From contig CM026574.1 of the NCBI GenBank assembly GCA_015143295.1, forward strand, positions 13,704,938 to 13,768,937: a stretch of 64,000 nucleotides of DNA, read 5' to 3'. Shown piece by piece: positions 12,325 to 24,934 of this stretch. The notes under the pieces were generated by a model, which was not told the origin of the DNA, did not search any database, and was given only the letters and a program-made list of their open reading frames with translations. The translations under genes and the position numbers were made by a program. Origin of the DNA: Tetracentron sinense (Eukaryota > Streptophyta > Magnoliopsida > Trochodendrales > Trochodendraceae). The stretch's first letter is position 1. Every line of letters starts with the position of its first letter.

Positions 12325-13215
12325 ATATTGGAGACAACCACCCGATTGTCTGACAAGGATAAATGAGGATAAAGACAGTAGCTCGACTGCTTCACCTGGG
12401 GTGGGATGTAACGCTATAGACAACTGCCCGATTGTCTGCCAGAGTAGCAGGATAAGGAGGGTAAAGATAGCCGCCCAACTGCTTCACCCAATAGCAAGCC
12501 AAGATAGTATAGACAACCGCCTGATTGTCTCACCAAAAAAGAATGCAACACAGTGCAGACAACGGCCTCATTGTCTGACTGGGTAGCAAGATAAGGAAGG
12601 TAAAGACAGCCGCCCGACTGCTTTAAACCAAGATAGTATAAACAACCGTCCGATTGTCTTATTGAAGGAGAATACAATACAGTGCAGACAACCGTCCGAT
12701 TGTCTGACTGGGTAGCAAGATAGGAGGATAAAGACAGCCGTCTGACTGCTTCACCTGATAGCAAGCCAAGATAGTATAGACAACCATCCGATTGTCTCAC
12801 TGAGTGGGAATGTAACACAGTTCAGACAACCACCAGATTGTCTGATCGGGTAGCAAGATAGGAGGGTAAAGACAGCCGCCCGACTGCTTCACCTGGTAAC
12901 AAGCAAAGACAGTAAGGACAACCGTCCAATTGTCTCACTAAAGAAGAATGTAACACAATGTAGACAATCGCCCGATTTTCTGAATGAATAGTAAGATAAG
13001 GAGGGTAAATACAGTCACCCGACTGCTTCACATGGTAGCAAGCTAAGATAGTGAGGATAACCTCTCGATTGCCTCACTGAGGTAGAATGCAACGCAGTGC
13101 AAACAACCATCCGATTGTCTAACTGTGTAGCAGGATAAGGAGGGTAAAGACAACCGCCCTACTGCTGTACCTGGTAGCAAGCCAAGATGGTGAGGACAAC
13201 CGCTCGATTGTCTAG
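12325..13215. repeat. Tandem array B: 46-bp monomer in a ~139-bp higher-order repeat
   Basis: The imperfect palindrome AGACAACCGCCCGATTGTCT and relatives occur at about 12332, 12418, 12511, 12557, 12640, 12686, 12778, 12824, 12915, 12962, 13055, 13101 and 13194, spaced alternately ~93 and ~46. The 93-bp gap itself contains a third, diverged monomer built on GACAGCCGCCCGACTGCTTC. So three ~46-bp monomers form a ~139-bp unit, about 6.5 times. Every monomer has a hairpin-capable core. Minus-strand ORFs here simply translate the repeat. Confidence 0.9.
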
Positions 13216-15312
13216 TGAGCAAAGGTACCGGCCCGGCTGACTTCCGAAGAAATCCGAATAGGTTGATAATAAGAACGAGCAAGAGTTCTAGTGATTATAA
13301 TTTTGAGAAGCCTGATGAATTGAAGATGAGGAGTGAGAGCCATAACCTTGAGTCATTGCACGAATCTTTTGCCTTTCTGTGTATTTTTGTCTTGTTAAAC
13401 TTGAATTGCCCCCAGCTCGGGTGATCCAAATACTTGTACTTGCCCCCGGGATATAATGATCTTCAAACATCTATTTTATCTAGGATGATTTGCTGACTTT
13501 GCTTTGCCCTTGTTTCACTGTTCTTCTTGCATCAGCGGGAATGAATAGCCGACTTTGAGCTGACTCTACTGGGTAATGGACCATATCCATATCTGGTAAT
13601 ACGCTGACCCCTTGGGCCTAAAATGAAGTGAGAGGCCAGATAATCAATCTAAGAGCTTGCGTTCCCCCGTTTGAGAGTTAGAATCCTAGCCAGGTGAAGA
13701 TCCATGACTGATTATGGACGCGAACGACCTGATAAAGGACTGATGAATTGATTGACAGGTGATGCGAACAACTTAAAAAGATTGATAGATTGACTAACAG
13801 ATGGTTTGATGGTAGACTGACGGTTGACCAGCATACGGTTTACAATGAAATTGACCACTTGTATTTTGAAAATGTACTTGAGATTGCCTGCAATGAGAGA
13901 CCTAGCTAGGTTTCTTTGCTCTCAGGTAACAGTGATTAAGTTGTGGTTGATCATCTTTATAGTAGATCGACATCTACTCTTGATTGATTGATGCTCGAAC
14001 TTGTATTGATTATGCTTCCCTATTTTGCTCTCGAGCTTTTCAACTTCTCACCGGGACTGAGTTGCACATTTTGATCTTTGTCCTTTTTTTCCTGTTGGGC
14101 CTTTTCAGATTTTCATCAGGACTGGGTTCACGTAATTTTTACGCAATAGCAGGATTGATGATTCCTTGCTATGCCCGTGAAGTTTGACATTTGATTTATC
14201 CTTTTTTTGCCCCTAGGTCCTTTCGGATTTTCCCCAGGACTGGCTATACAAGCTTTACTTTTTTTTTTCTTTTGCTCTTGAAATTTTCTCTAATAGTTCT
14301 TTATTCTCCTCTCATCACTACCTGTCGAAAAATGAGAACAAATGTTTTTGAACGTCCATGCTCAATTCCTTTCAAAGATCAAGGAGGGCTTAGTGTTTAG
14401 GACAAAATGTGGTTTGGCTAGAAGCTCAAAGTTTTTGTTTTAGTAAAGGTAGGGCACCCTATGATGTTTGTCCAGCGTAAGGGTGGAACCAGCTTCTCCA
14501 TTCCTTTGTTCTTTGGTGAAGCTTTTGCTTCGCTCTTTGACCAAGTACTTTTTTTTTGGTACATGGTTGCTTTAAACATTTGTTGTGTTATAACCGAACC
14601 TGATTTCAGGCTACTTATGTACCCAAATAAGGATCAGGTCATGACGTAGTTTGGCAAAAAAGTCACTCTGTTGTTGTGCTTTGCTAGTTGTTCTTGTTTT
14701 GTACCATCATTTTGACTTTCATTGGGTGCCCTTGTGCGGGTTTTGAAAGAAAGACTATTAGGCTCAAAGGTCTAACTAGCGGATATATATTGCAATGGTA
14801 AATGAGGTGGTGTGAGGGTTATCAAAAGATAACCTCTTATCCTTTCTTTGATTGGTCGAGAGCATATACATTCATTGCATCATCCTCATTTCAGATGATT
14901 GACATTTGATGGCTTAGAGAGGCCTTCACTGTTCTTATATTGCACTTGTCTTGGTTTGTTCAATCTTGGGAGAGTATCTGTTGATTTGAACATTATGCCT
15001 TCTATTGAATGATCAACTTTCTATTATCAAATTGTTCTTTATGGGCATTGGAAACTAGTTCAGTTCCCGAATTAGGCATCTCAGAGCACAATTGATTTAA
15101 ATGAGTCATTTCATTAAATCGTGCAAAAGGTAAACAGACTCAATAAAAAGCAAAAGAGGTAAGGGCCACCGACCGCTAACTGACTTAGACTAGACAACAG
15201 GACTGACACGGGCCGACTGCAAGATAAGATGAAGAAATAAGCAAAGACATTGAAATGTAACCAGAAAGGGAGTTGCTCAAAGTTCGGTTGTAGAGATTCC
15301 GGCTGAAGCGCC
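13216..15312. other. Tat-like element interior without recognisable coding
   Basis: This follows array B and precedes gag (in element sense it is 3' of gag). It contains T-rich sequence and degenerate repeats built on 'gattttcatcaggactgggt'-type phrases near 14050, 14110 and 14230. Small plus-strand ORFs (13984-14649) are T-rich and hydrophobic and show no domain. No pol remnant is visible. Confidence 0.6.
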
Positions 15313-16989
15313 TTAGTTTCCGGGTGGAGCATGACTAGGGAGAGGAACCTCGGTGATGTTGGTATTCCCTGGTGAAAAGTGAATCTTTTCTGTCTCCAAC
15401 AAGTCCTGGACAGCATGCCTTAGGTCATAGCATCTATCTATAGGGTGCCCCAGCATCTGATGATATCTGCAGTGCTGCTCTTGCCTGTATCCATTTGAGA
15501 GGTTAGCTGGTGAAGGTTGGGGCTCCTTTAGTGTGATCAACGTTTTGCCCAACAGAAATGGGAGGAGTGCCGACAAAGAGTACGGGATCGGTGTGAATGC
15601 CCAATTTTTCCTCTGTTCAAATGTCATCTGGTCAAAGAGGAGACTTCCTTGGTTCTGCTAAGCTTGCTGAGGCTGTCGAGCCTGCTGGGGCTGCCGAGGT
15701 TGTTGGGGTAAGTTAAGGACCCATATGGCTGCGATCATTTTTCTATCATCTTTCTTCCTCCTGTTATCTTTCCTTGGAGGTCAGGGAGCACGAGAAGAAG
15801 ATGCGACTTTTAACCCCTAGAACATGTCAAATGCTCCTATATCATCCATCGTTGCCTCAATTCGGGCGTCATATTTGGCCATGGTGCTAAAGTCGAAGAT
15901 CGGTTGTGTAGCCAGGAGAGTCTTGAGTGGATGCTTAAGGTTATGGAGAAAGGTCGTCACTTGTTCCTCTTCCGGTAAAGGAATGCTCATTTTTCTGGTC
16001 ATTTCTCTCCACCGAACAGAGTATTTAATGAACGTTTAGTTATCCCTCTGAGACATCTATTCAAGGTCTACCCTCTGCAGGACTAGGTCAATATTATAGG
16101 AATACTTAGTCAAAAATGTCTCGCACAGACCCTCCCATGTCCTGACTTTGTTGGGGTCGACCTTTGTAAACCACTACAAGGCTGCACCCTTTAAACTTTT
16201 CTGAAATAGCTAGACCAATAGCTTGTCATCATGTTCCAATTGGAACAGCTCTCCACGGTATACCCTCAAATGCATCTCGGGACATCCCTTCCCATTGTAC
16301 TTCTCAAAATCAGGTATTTTGAAATCATGGAGCAATTGAATCCTTGAGTGTATACACATATCCCTGAAATCATTAGATTTGCAGGTTCCTTGAGCTGTCC
16401 TTACCAACTCCTCTAACTTCTCAATTCTTTCCCTGTATGCATCATGGATTTGGATTGTGTTGGAGGATATATGAGCGGACCCAGTATGAGGATCTCTGCT
16501 GGCCCTGGCTTCCTCATCCTCAAATTGGTCTATGATAGGTGGTATGATGCAAGGAATGGGTTACTATTGGACCAGTGGAGGTGGAATGTTGAAAGTGAAA
16601 TCGGATCATGGTTAAGTAGGTGGTGGAGGGATGTTGATGGTCTATAATGGTTGTGGTTGAACTAGTGGGGTATTGATAGCAGGTGGTGGAGGGATGTTGA
16701 TGGTATGTAATGGTTGTGGTTGAACTGGTGGGGTATTGATAGCAGGTGGTGGAGGGATAAGAGTGGTAACATGTGGTAGATTGGGTAGTGATGGGATTGG
16801 CGTATCAGCCAGTGGGTGATTGGAGGAGGAGAAAGCATGAGTTATGGCCCGCATAAAATCTTACACAATGTTCTTTAAGTCTTCGATACTTTAGGTATTC
16901 TCAGCCACTCTTGCCTTAAGATCCGGGACTTGGGGCTTCTGTGACGTCAGAGTATCCAGATCAGTCTCATGGCCATCTATTTGTTCCAT
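15313..16989 (-). pseudogene. gag: gag of the Tat/Ogre-like element, broken only by nonsense codons
   Basis: A single minus-strand frame (559 codons) runs from ATG at 16989 to a stop at 15313. It shows a short N-terminus, a repeated proline-rich stretch (PPPPAINTPPVQPQPL twice, about 16642-16800), the retrotransposon gag core (FEKYNGKGCPEMHLR; then a WFTKVDP...TWEGLCETFLTKY region; then EEEQVTTFLHNLKHP), and a CX2HX4HX4C zinc knuckle (CRYHQMLGHPIDRCYDL, about 15425-15475) followed by VQDLLET. About ten in-frame stops break it (for example near 16892, 16864, 16641, and between 16210 and 16000), yet all pieces stay in the same frame. Capsid role is inferred from the family. Confidence 0.85.
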
Positions 16990-17936
16990 ATCTGTAATTG
17001 GTGTACTAAACTTAGGGTTTACTCCTTATAAAATGGAATGGTATGGAATAAGAGCCGGAATAAATAAGAATATGGGAAGATTGACAAACATGCGAATGAC
17101 CTAACACAGTCTTGCTGACATAGGGACACTGCTCCTAGTCAAGAAGCTTAGAATGACATACAAGAGAGAGGATTATTTATTTATTTATTGTTTTGATTGG
17201 ATGTGACAAGACACATGTGATCCGATAGGGCAGACGGACTTCATTCCGATGTGCTTTAACCCGGGTTGTTGGGGACCGGGGAACCTATTAGGTCAAGGTT
17301 GCAAAATATGTCCGGTGAAGACCTATCTACCTGAGATTTTAACCTCACATGCTATGTCAGGAAGCATGGTAGAATGTGTTTTATTAAAAGCACAACAAAA
17401 GGCTTAGTACATGCCCCCGAGTGGGTGTTTATCAGGGTAGAATGTGCCCGGATAATCAACCATGACTGGGGGATAGGTATAGTGTACAAGTGAGTTAGGG
17501 TTTAGAATTCCCTCCATGATAACCGCTTGTAGACTGTACCATAACTTAGTGTATATGCATGAATGTTGGGTAATGCAAGTGTATTCGTAAAAGGATAGGG
17601 GTCACTTAACACTGTATATGCTACTCCCCGGTATAGTACATTCCTGAAAATGGATGATTAGTGTAAGCGGGAGCGTTCAAAATCATTCCCTGAGGGTAAT
17701 CACCCACCAGGTATGACTCCGCGGACCTCCAAGACTATTAAGCCACTGACACTAAGAATAATCATTCACCAGTCGTTAGCGTAATAAGTCTGTCTAATGA
17801 GTTTAATGAGTCATTATACTATTATGATATGTATGGAATACACATTTACAAAAACACCCAAAAGATATAAAAAATTGGCATTTGACTAAGCTACTTAGAC
17901 ATTTTTATTAATTTGAAATTAACTTGGCTTCAATTT
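16990..17936 (-). other. 5' leader of the Tat-like element with an anomalous LTR junction
   Basis: This should hold the primer binding site next to the 5' LTR, but none is recognisable. The last ~77 bp expected of the 5' LTR are not there. Instead about 17878-17938 reads like an inverted piece of the LTR itself (the minus strand of 'aattaacttggcttcaattt' resembles the LTR segment near 8878-8945). Confidence 0.5.
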
Positions 17937-20674
17937 AGGTCCCGGATGGTTGGATAAGGCCTTATAGTCTATCAGAGATCAGGGTAAGTGGTTCGATTAA
18001 GCCCCAGGGAAGGTGTTAGGCACCCTAGGACCCCTATTTTTCAATTGTTACCAACTCGCTAAATTTAAGCCAATTTTAATCTCAATATTAATTAATTGCC
18101 TAAGTATTTAATCAAATGTTAATCCAAGAAAAAGAGAAAGCTAAATAGGATAGGGTCGAACCTGGGTGAGATTCCCTATGTACTCACAAAGTGAGATCAG
18201 ACCGAGCATAGTTTTGGCACATGAGCCCGTGCCAAAGGCTAGGGGTGTGTGTGTATGCATAGAGTGGTCAATGGTCTAGCCTGGAGGCTATGGTTTAGTT
18301 GATCGAGTTGGTCAAGTGCAAGGTCAAGTCTAACCGTGGTTAGAGTGGAGTTAACCATGGTTAAGGGCTAACCATAATTAATAAAGTCAAAAAGTTTATT
18401 TTTGGTATTTTTATATTTTTTAGATTTTTTTGAAATTTTTTGGATTTTTTTTCAAACGGTTAAGCATCTTAACCATGGTTAAAAATTAACCAGAGTTAGG
18501 TTAACTCCAGTTAAAGGGGCTGGATAGGGTGAATATGGTCACAGAAGACTATTTTAGGCTTTCTAGAATATTTCTGATTTTTCTATCATATTTTTTAGAT
18601 TTTTCCTGATCAGGGATTACTTAATCATGGTTAAAGGTCCGGTTCGGTCCAAAGTTGGGGTTAACCATGGTTAAGGGTCCTAACCATGGTTAAATTGATC
18701 ACGGAAGACCATTCTGGAATCCAGAAAATATTTATGATTTTTTTATCAATTTTCCAGAATTTTTTGGGGTTAAGAGGTGCTTAACCATGGATAAATATTA
18801 ATCACAAGTGGATTTAGCCATGGTTAAATGTCTGGTTTGGTCAAAAGTGAGCCCAAGGACCATGGCAGGGCCTAGACTAGCCTCCTACCTGGTTTGGGCC
18901 CTGTACAAAGGTCGAAAATTTTTTATAAAAAGTGGCCAAACACACTTTTAACCATGGTTTGCGCGCTGTTAACTGTGGTTAGGGAGCAATCCAGGGGGAA
19001 CCGAGACTACGGTTAAGAAGCCTGAAGTATAGGGAACACTCTGGGCCTTTGATGGGTCTGGGGGGAGGTCCGATGTGGGCCTCACAGTGGCCCAAAGGTA
19101 CCCTGTTCAACACTACATAAAATAACGATTTAAAAAAAAACTAACTTTTTAACCATGGTTTTCAACCACTGCTTGGAGTAATTTAACCGCGGTTAGGGCT
19201 GAATCAGGGGGAACCGAGACTATGGTTGCGAATCCTATACTTCAAGGAAGACCCTGGACCTTTGGTGGGCCCAAGGGGAGGTTGAGTGTGGGCCCCACAG
19301 TGGCCCAAAGACACCCTGCTAGGTTGTTTGACAAACTGTCCACTCATGTTTGGACCAGATTTAACCACGGTTAAGAGATGAGTGAAGACATGAGATGACC
19401 AGGGCAGATAGTCGGGGGTAAGGGGAAGCTAATCATGGCCATGGTCTTGACTAGGGCCCACACTAACCATTGTTAAAATATGGTTACAGTCAAGGTAAAA
19501 AATCTACCCAGAATCATTTTTTTTTATATATGGAGGCCGTACTAAGGGATTACCAGGGGGTTCCTCATGGATTGAGGACCCCCCAAACCTTAAGGGAGTT
19601 TGTGTGCACGGTGGGGGTGTTGACCCAAGTATGATACATCGAGGGGTTCCCCATGCCTATGAGGAAGGCGGAGGACCCCTATCCTTGGCTTTTCTAAATT
19701 AAAAAAAAAAAAGGTAAAATGGACCCCGGAAAAGGACCAGGGGTCCTTACAGTGGTTGAAAACAGAAGAAAGAAAGAAAGGGGGAAGACAAAACTACCCT
19801 ACTGGCCCTCTTTTAGTGGTGAAGCTGTTGGTAGGTGGTGGGAAGTCATGGTACAGTGAGGAGGGGGTTTGAATACTCCTGGAAGGCCTTGAGCTAATCT
19901 AAGGATGGAGTGTGAGGGGTCCGTGGGTGAACCTTAGGCTAGCCGAAGGTCTGTAGGTGGCTCGTTGATAGTTAAAGGGATGGTGGTGGTGCACAGTGAC
20001 ACGTAGAGCTGAGGACAGTCTTGGGGTTGTACAAGGCTTGGCCTAGGGGGTTCTGGGAGGCTGGAACAGGGAGAAGGCTAGACAAGGATGTTGTTTTTGG
20101 GGCTGAAACAAATTTTTTTTTTTTTTAATTTTTCTCTCCCCTGAGCAGCTGAGAGAGGATGGAGATTTAAAGGAGAAAAGGGGGATTACCAGGGGAAATT
20201 TGGTCAATGCTAGAGGTGTGGGGGACCAAGGCTCGGAGAGGAGTGGGGGGGGGGGGCAGCAACTGCTGTACTCACTGTCTGCTGGGGGAAGACGATGAAC
20301 AATCCTCCCCCCCCACAATTTCAAATTTTTTTTTTGGTTTTGGTTTTTTCATTTTGGGCCTAGCCCCTTACACGTGTAGGCTAAAGCCAATGTTGGCTTT
20401 GCCCTATTTGGAGTTGACTCCCAAAAATTCAAATTTTGAAAAAGATGAGTGGGCCCCACTAGGGTTGGGCCTTGTGGACCCATGTTTGGGCCCAAAGATG
20501 AGATTTAGCCAATAGTTTTGGTATTTTTGGGCAAGGGATTGCTAATGGGCCTTGAGCCCAATAGCTTCTAGCCTAGGGTTTAGGACTAGGGCTAGGTCCA
20601 GTGTTAAGTCAAGTTAATCATGGTTAAGTTAATTAACCAAAGTTAAAATGGGATGTAAAAATGGGGTGCTGACA
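17937..20674 (-). repeat. 5' LTR (right) of the Tat/Ogre-like element, inner edge missing
   Basis: It matches the left LTR from 'taggtcccggatggttgg' to the outer end 'ggggtgctgaca'. The outer end carries the TGCAT duplication. The inner terminal segment with 'tgtgagcatgg...gagtcgccacc' is absent. Confidence 0.85.
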
Positions 20675-20679
20675 TGCAT

Positions 20680-22529
20680 ACAAGTTCTTCATAGCCAAAT
20701 CTGAGAATAACGATATAATATCAACAAATAACAAGAATTGCATTCATTCTTGTCCTAATGGATTTATCCTAGATATAAAATACATCAAATGGAAGTAAAA
20801 TCTTCATTTCGTATTATAGAACTTAAAAGAAATTAGAAATATATGTGGATCAACGTGAAAGGTTTGTAATTCAAGGTCTAGAACATAAAATTTGAAGAGT
20901 ATTTAAATATGTATATGGACTATAGCAAGCACCTAAGCAATTGCATGAAAGTTTGATAGAGTAATGCTTTCCAATGGGTTCAAAATTAATGAAGCAGATG
21001 ACAAGTCTTATGTACGTAATTATCTGTCTATATATGTCAATTACATATTAATCATCGGATCTGATCAATGAATAATAAAGTGCGCTAAGGGATTCCTAAT
21101 GAAAATATTTTAAATGAAAGATTAGTTTTTGCAGACGTAATTTTTGGAATTATAATTCTAAGAAATTTTTCATGCATTAGTCTATCTCAGTCTCAATACA
21201 TTGAAAAAGTGTTAAGAAAATTTAAGCAACATGTGTACTAATCAGTTCAAATACCTTTTGATCTAACTATATGTTAAAGAAACATACAAGAGGTGGTGTA
21301 TCCTAACTAGAGTACTCTAGGGTAATTAGCAGTCTGCTGCATATCATAAACAATATATACTAGGCTAGATATAGCATATGTTATAGGTAAACTCAGCAGA
21401 TATTTGGAACCAGAACAAGATCACTAGGATGCTTTAATTAGGGTATTGAGATATTTGAGATATACTCTATATTATAGTCTTAATTATATCAACTATCCTA
21501 TATTAAAAGGGAACAGTGATGTGAACCAGATTTCATATTCAAATGAATATATATCTATGAGTGGATGTGTTAACTAACTCTTAAAGGAGGTGCAATGTCA
21601 TAGAAATCTTCTGAACAGACCTCCATAGCCTAATTCATGATAAAATCAAAATTCATAAATTTGGATAAAGGTAGAGAGAAAGCAGAATGGTCAAGAACAT
21701 TGTTGGTAGATATACTTTGAAATAAGCATATATCTGCTATTGTAATTTATTGTGACTGTCTAGCTACTATTGCTAGGGATAAGAATCTCATACAATGAGA
21801 TTTTTGACATATACATTGAATGTGTAATTTTGTTCTGAATTACTAAATAATGAAATATTGCACTTTATTTAGGAGATAAAAAGAAAATTTAGTGGATCCA
21901 TTAACCAAATGAGTAACTTGAGAGCTAATCTCCAATACATCGAAGGGATGGGAGATGGGGCTAAAGCCTATCGATAAAATTATAACCTACAACGGCCACC
22001 CAACCTAAATGACTTGAGATCCTAAGAATTAGGTTCATAAAAATAAGTTGTTGAGTGATTTTGTGAGAACACTAATTTGGAGATTACTCATTTCTAATCC
22101 CTGGGGTGTAGTAGTGCTCCTTGTAACATAAGATAAATGAGTCATAGACTCTTAATGTCATATATAGTTGATCGTCAGTGGATTATAGAGTTATAGAATA
22201 TCCTTGATAGATGTACTTATATGAGTGGAAGTTGGGCCGCTTTTTATGAGAATTTAGGCAATTCTCTATAGCACTCATGAATATCAGGATATACCACATG
22301 GCTGAAATGTACACAAGTGATGTAACTCGACAATGTTTTTAGAACTTCTATGCATATGTATGATGTGTTTTCTTAGTCATGGCTAAAAAGGATTGGTTCA
22401 AGACCTTGTTTACCATTTTCTTCATACACTCGACATGTCTACGCTACGTTAAGGTTCGAATTCAAAAAATACCTTGGGTCATTTCACAAGAGATTCTATT
22501 CACCAAAATTTTATTTTATGAGGGGGGAT
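20680..22529 (+). pseudogene. Highly decayed Ty1/copia RT/RNase H relic
   Basis: Plus-strand pieces in changing frames give a YGLKQAPKQLHESFD-like segment (~20900-20960), SNGFKINEADDKSYV, an eroded Y-x-DD region near 21030-21060, IDIAYV-like residues near 21370, and an RNase H tail with 'DPLTK'-like and SNTSKGMG-like residues near 21890-21960. Stops and indels are dense, so this is older than the copia copy at 1-5054. It may be the host of the Tat-like insertion, with the LTR piece at 8390-8570 on the other side; this is not proven since the two LTR sequences look different. Confidence 0.65.
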
Positions 22530-23050
22530 TGTTGCAATTTGGGTTGTTCATTAAAATAAAATTTCAGAAATGTATAATTTGTCACATTTGAATGGAATGA
22601 GAATGACATTTTGATATTCCTTTGATATGTATTATTTATTTCTACCAATAAGCCTTTTAAAATTTGGAAGTTTCTTCTTATGAGACAAAACATGTATAAT
22701 TATTATGGTGGTAGCTATTATGGTGATTTATTTTACTTTTATTATTAATAGCGTTTAGGTCTTTAAGGTCATTTGTCTTTTAGTGTTTTTCTCTATATAT
22801 GAAGAGGAAACGTATATCTCGAACAAAAAAAAAATAGCAACGCCTACTTCCTAAGATATATAAAATCAATTTATCTCATGGCTTCCTCATTTCTCTTCTC
22901 TCTTTGTTATTGTTTTGGTCTTACTATCTTTTGGTTCATTTAGTGTTGTGATTTTTGTGAGTACTCACTACGGATGGATTTAGACAGTTAAATTCTAATG
23001 TTGTGCGCTAAAGACCTATAAGCACCATAACGGTGATGTTAATCACCTTA
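22530..23050 (+). repeat. Probable 3' LTR of the decayed copia element
   Basis: A purine tract AGGGGGGAT (22521-22529) is followed by TGTTGCAATTTGGG, the usual copia LTR start. A TATA-like ctctatatatgaagagg lies near 22792. The end is not defined; the value is where LTR-like features fade. Confidence 0.55.
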
Positions 23051-23369
23051 AGGATAACGTTCCTAAAATGTGCCTCATTTAATTAATAAATAAGTTTTCA
23101 AACGAATTTTATTTCAAGAAACATTTTCATCCTATAGTTAAATTAGTGAAAATTGAAATATTTACTATACTGTGTAATTCATATTTATATACTTTAATTT
23201 TCAATATTATTTTTTACATGTTACTGAATTTATTAGATTAGGACTTAAAGTGTTCTTTGATCATTAGAATTTTTCCAGCATCCCTTACACGTTCAACTCT
23301 CCTCTCCTCTCCTAAAGTGAATGTTTAAATTAGCATTTCATGATCTCTCTTTTGTAAAGAAATTTCTTA

Positions 23370-23560
23370 CCGCGGTGCATTAGGGTGTATCCTAGGTTTA
23401 ATCCCACATTGGTTAGGAAGTGAACTTCCCGGGGGTGTATAAGGGGTCATCAACCATTTTCAAGTGGTTGCTTAGACTTACCTTTATGCTACTTTAAGTC
23501 TGGGTGTGTGTGAGTTTAGAGTCTGTGTTACATGATAACCTTTTCCACTAAGAAAAAATA
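23370..23560 (+). repeat. SINE-like dispersed repeat
   Basis: Contains a degenerate pol III B-box-like GGTTTAATCCC followed by CACATTGG, then '...ggaagtgaacttccc...' and ends with 'tgtgttacatgataacc' and an A-rich tail. Related copies occur at 48868-49250 in this window. No target duplication was established. Confidence 0.45.
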
Positions 23561-24934
23561 CTCACGAGGCTAGAACGCACTCATTACTTCTTTCCATTAT
23601 CCATGTACCCCGAATGACCCAGGACAGATGGTCATTGCCCGTTGGGGCTACTTTTAGTTGTGGTCTCAAGGCTGAAGCTTTGACCATTCAGCCTTGTATG
23701 GGACTGTCATAAAGAATCATTTGCTCACAGCAACCCATGTATTGCATCAAGTAATCAAGTCATCCTGGTCAAATAAATCAAAGGATCCTATGATTTTTGT
23801 TTATTAATTACCAAAAAAAATCAAAGGATCATGACACATGGCTTAGTGAACATTAATAAAATATGATAATCTCACCTGATCCAATGTAAATATGCATGTA
23901 CATATAAATTACAATTTAAATACAAAGAAGAGCTCTACTTCACAACGTTGACTAGAGCTCCTCTTCTTACTAAATCCGCTGGCAAATGCGTAATTATGGT
24001 GTTGTAAAATTGTCCCAGCCTCCTTCAAAAATTACAAACATTGCCACACTCATAATGTAAAAAGGAGAGCTTTGCTTCAAGACGGTGAAGCAGAGGCTCC
24101 GGCTCAAAATTAATCTCTATAAATTATTATAATCTACTTGATAAATGTACATATAAATAATAATAATCCACTGGATCCAATGTAAAAATACATGCACACC
24201 TAACCAAATAACAGGACAAGGAGAGGACTTTTGAGTGCTTAAGGAATCATCATACATTAATTTTTTTATTTTGGTGATGCTGGTGAGAAGACCATTAGCA
24301 CCGACTCTAACCGGAGATGTTCCCAAGACTTTTTTTTTTTTTCTATCGTTAAGGGAGAAAGAGAAAGAGAGCCTAAAAATATAGATTAACTATCAACAGA
24401 AACTCTGATTGAAAAGATAATGGAGCAACCCAAAATATGCCGGGAATAGTTTAATAATTACAAACATAACGTAAAGGTATATTTGTAAATACATTTTCAA
24501 TAATTTTTAAAACAGCCCTATCAAAGGCAATTTTTTGGTTTGCTCCTCTTCAACCCGATCTCCTATGCACAGTAAATCTTTTTAAAAAAAATAATAATGG
24601 AAGAAAGTTATATTTAGTTGAGCAAGGATCCCTAAGGAGGGAAGGATGAGTTTAAGGGATTAATAATGAAGCGTTGAGCCATAACTTTAATTCACCCTAA
24701 ATCATGCTTATCTGGTTAGGGTTTTAGAAATCATATAATGGCATTCAAAAAACAGCTTAGATTTGGGATTTTGCTTACCCTTTGCCCAATGTTTGGTTGC
24801 CGAGAAAATATGTAAAAACATGGAAAAGAAAAGAAAATTTGACAAGTCATAACTAAAAATTGTATTATAAATCAAAAAATTTCTTTTGTTTCCATGTTTT
24901 CACCTATTTTCTTGACATCCAAACATAGCATTAA
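23561..24934. other. Intergenic, no gene seen
   Basis: AT-rich sequence with small ORFs lacking domain features. A repeated phrase about 'tccactggatccaatgtaaa' with 'atgcatgtacatataaat' occurs near 23880-23910 and 24165-24200, suggesting an old local duplication. Confidence 0.4.

Larger units (their letters stand above)
8679..20674 (-). mobile_element. Complete non-autonomous Tat/Ogre-like Ty3/gypsy retrotransposon, ~12 kb
   Basis: Two related long terminal repeats (8679-11539 and about 17937-20674) flank a 6.4-kb interior, and the whole is bounded by the perfect 5-bp duplication TGCAT (8674-8678 and 20675-20679). The gag-like frame runs on the minus strand, so the right LTR is the 5' LTR. 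Only gag is present; no protease, RT, RNase H or integrase motif is seen, so it must have moved with help from an autonomous partner. Tandem arrays lie between gag and the 3' LTR, as known for Tat/Ogre elements. By eye the LTRs differ about once per 7-10 bases in the part compared, so the insertion is not recent. Confidence 0.88.

Noticed and set aside
12311..13424. A run of 60-134-codon ORFs, mostly minus strand, with repeated SVRQSDGCL/GEAVGRLSL phrases
   Set aside because: They are only translations of the 46-bp tandem array; open frames persist because the monomer has few stops.
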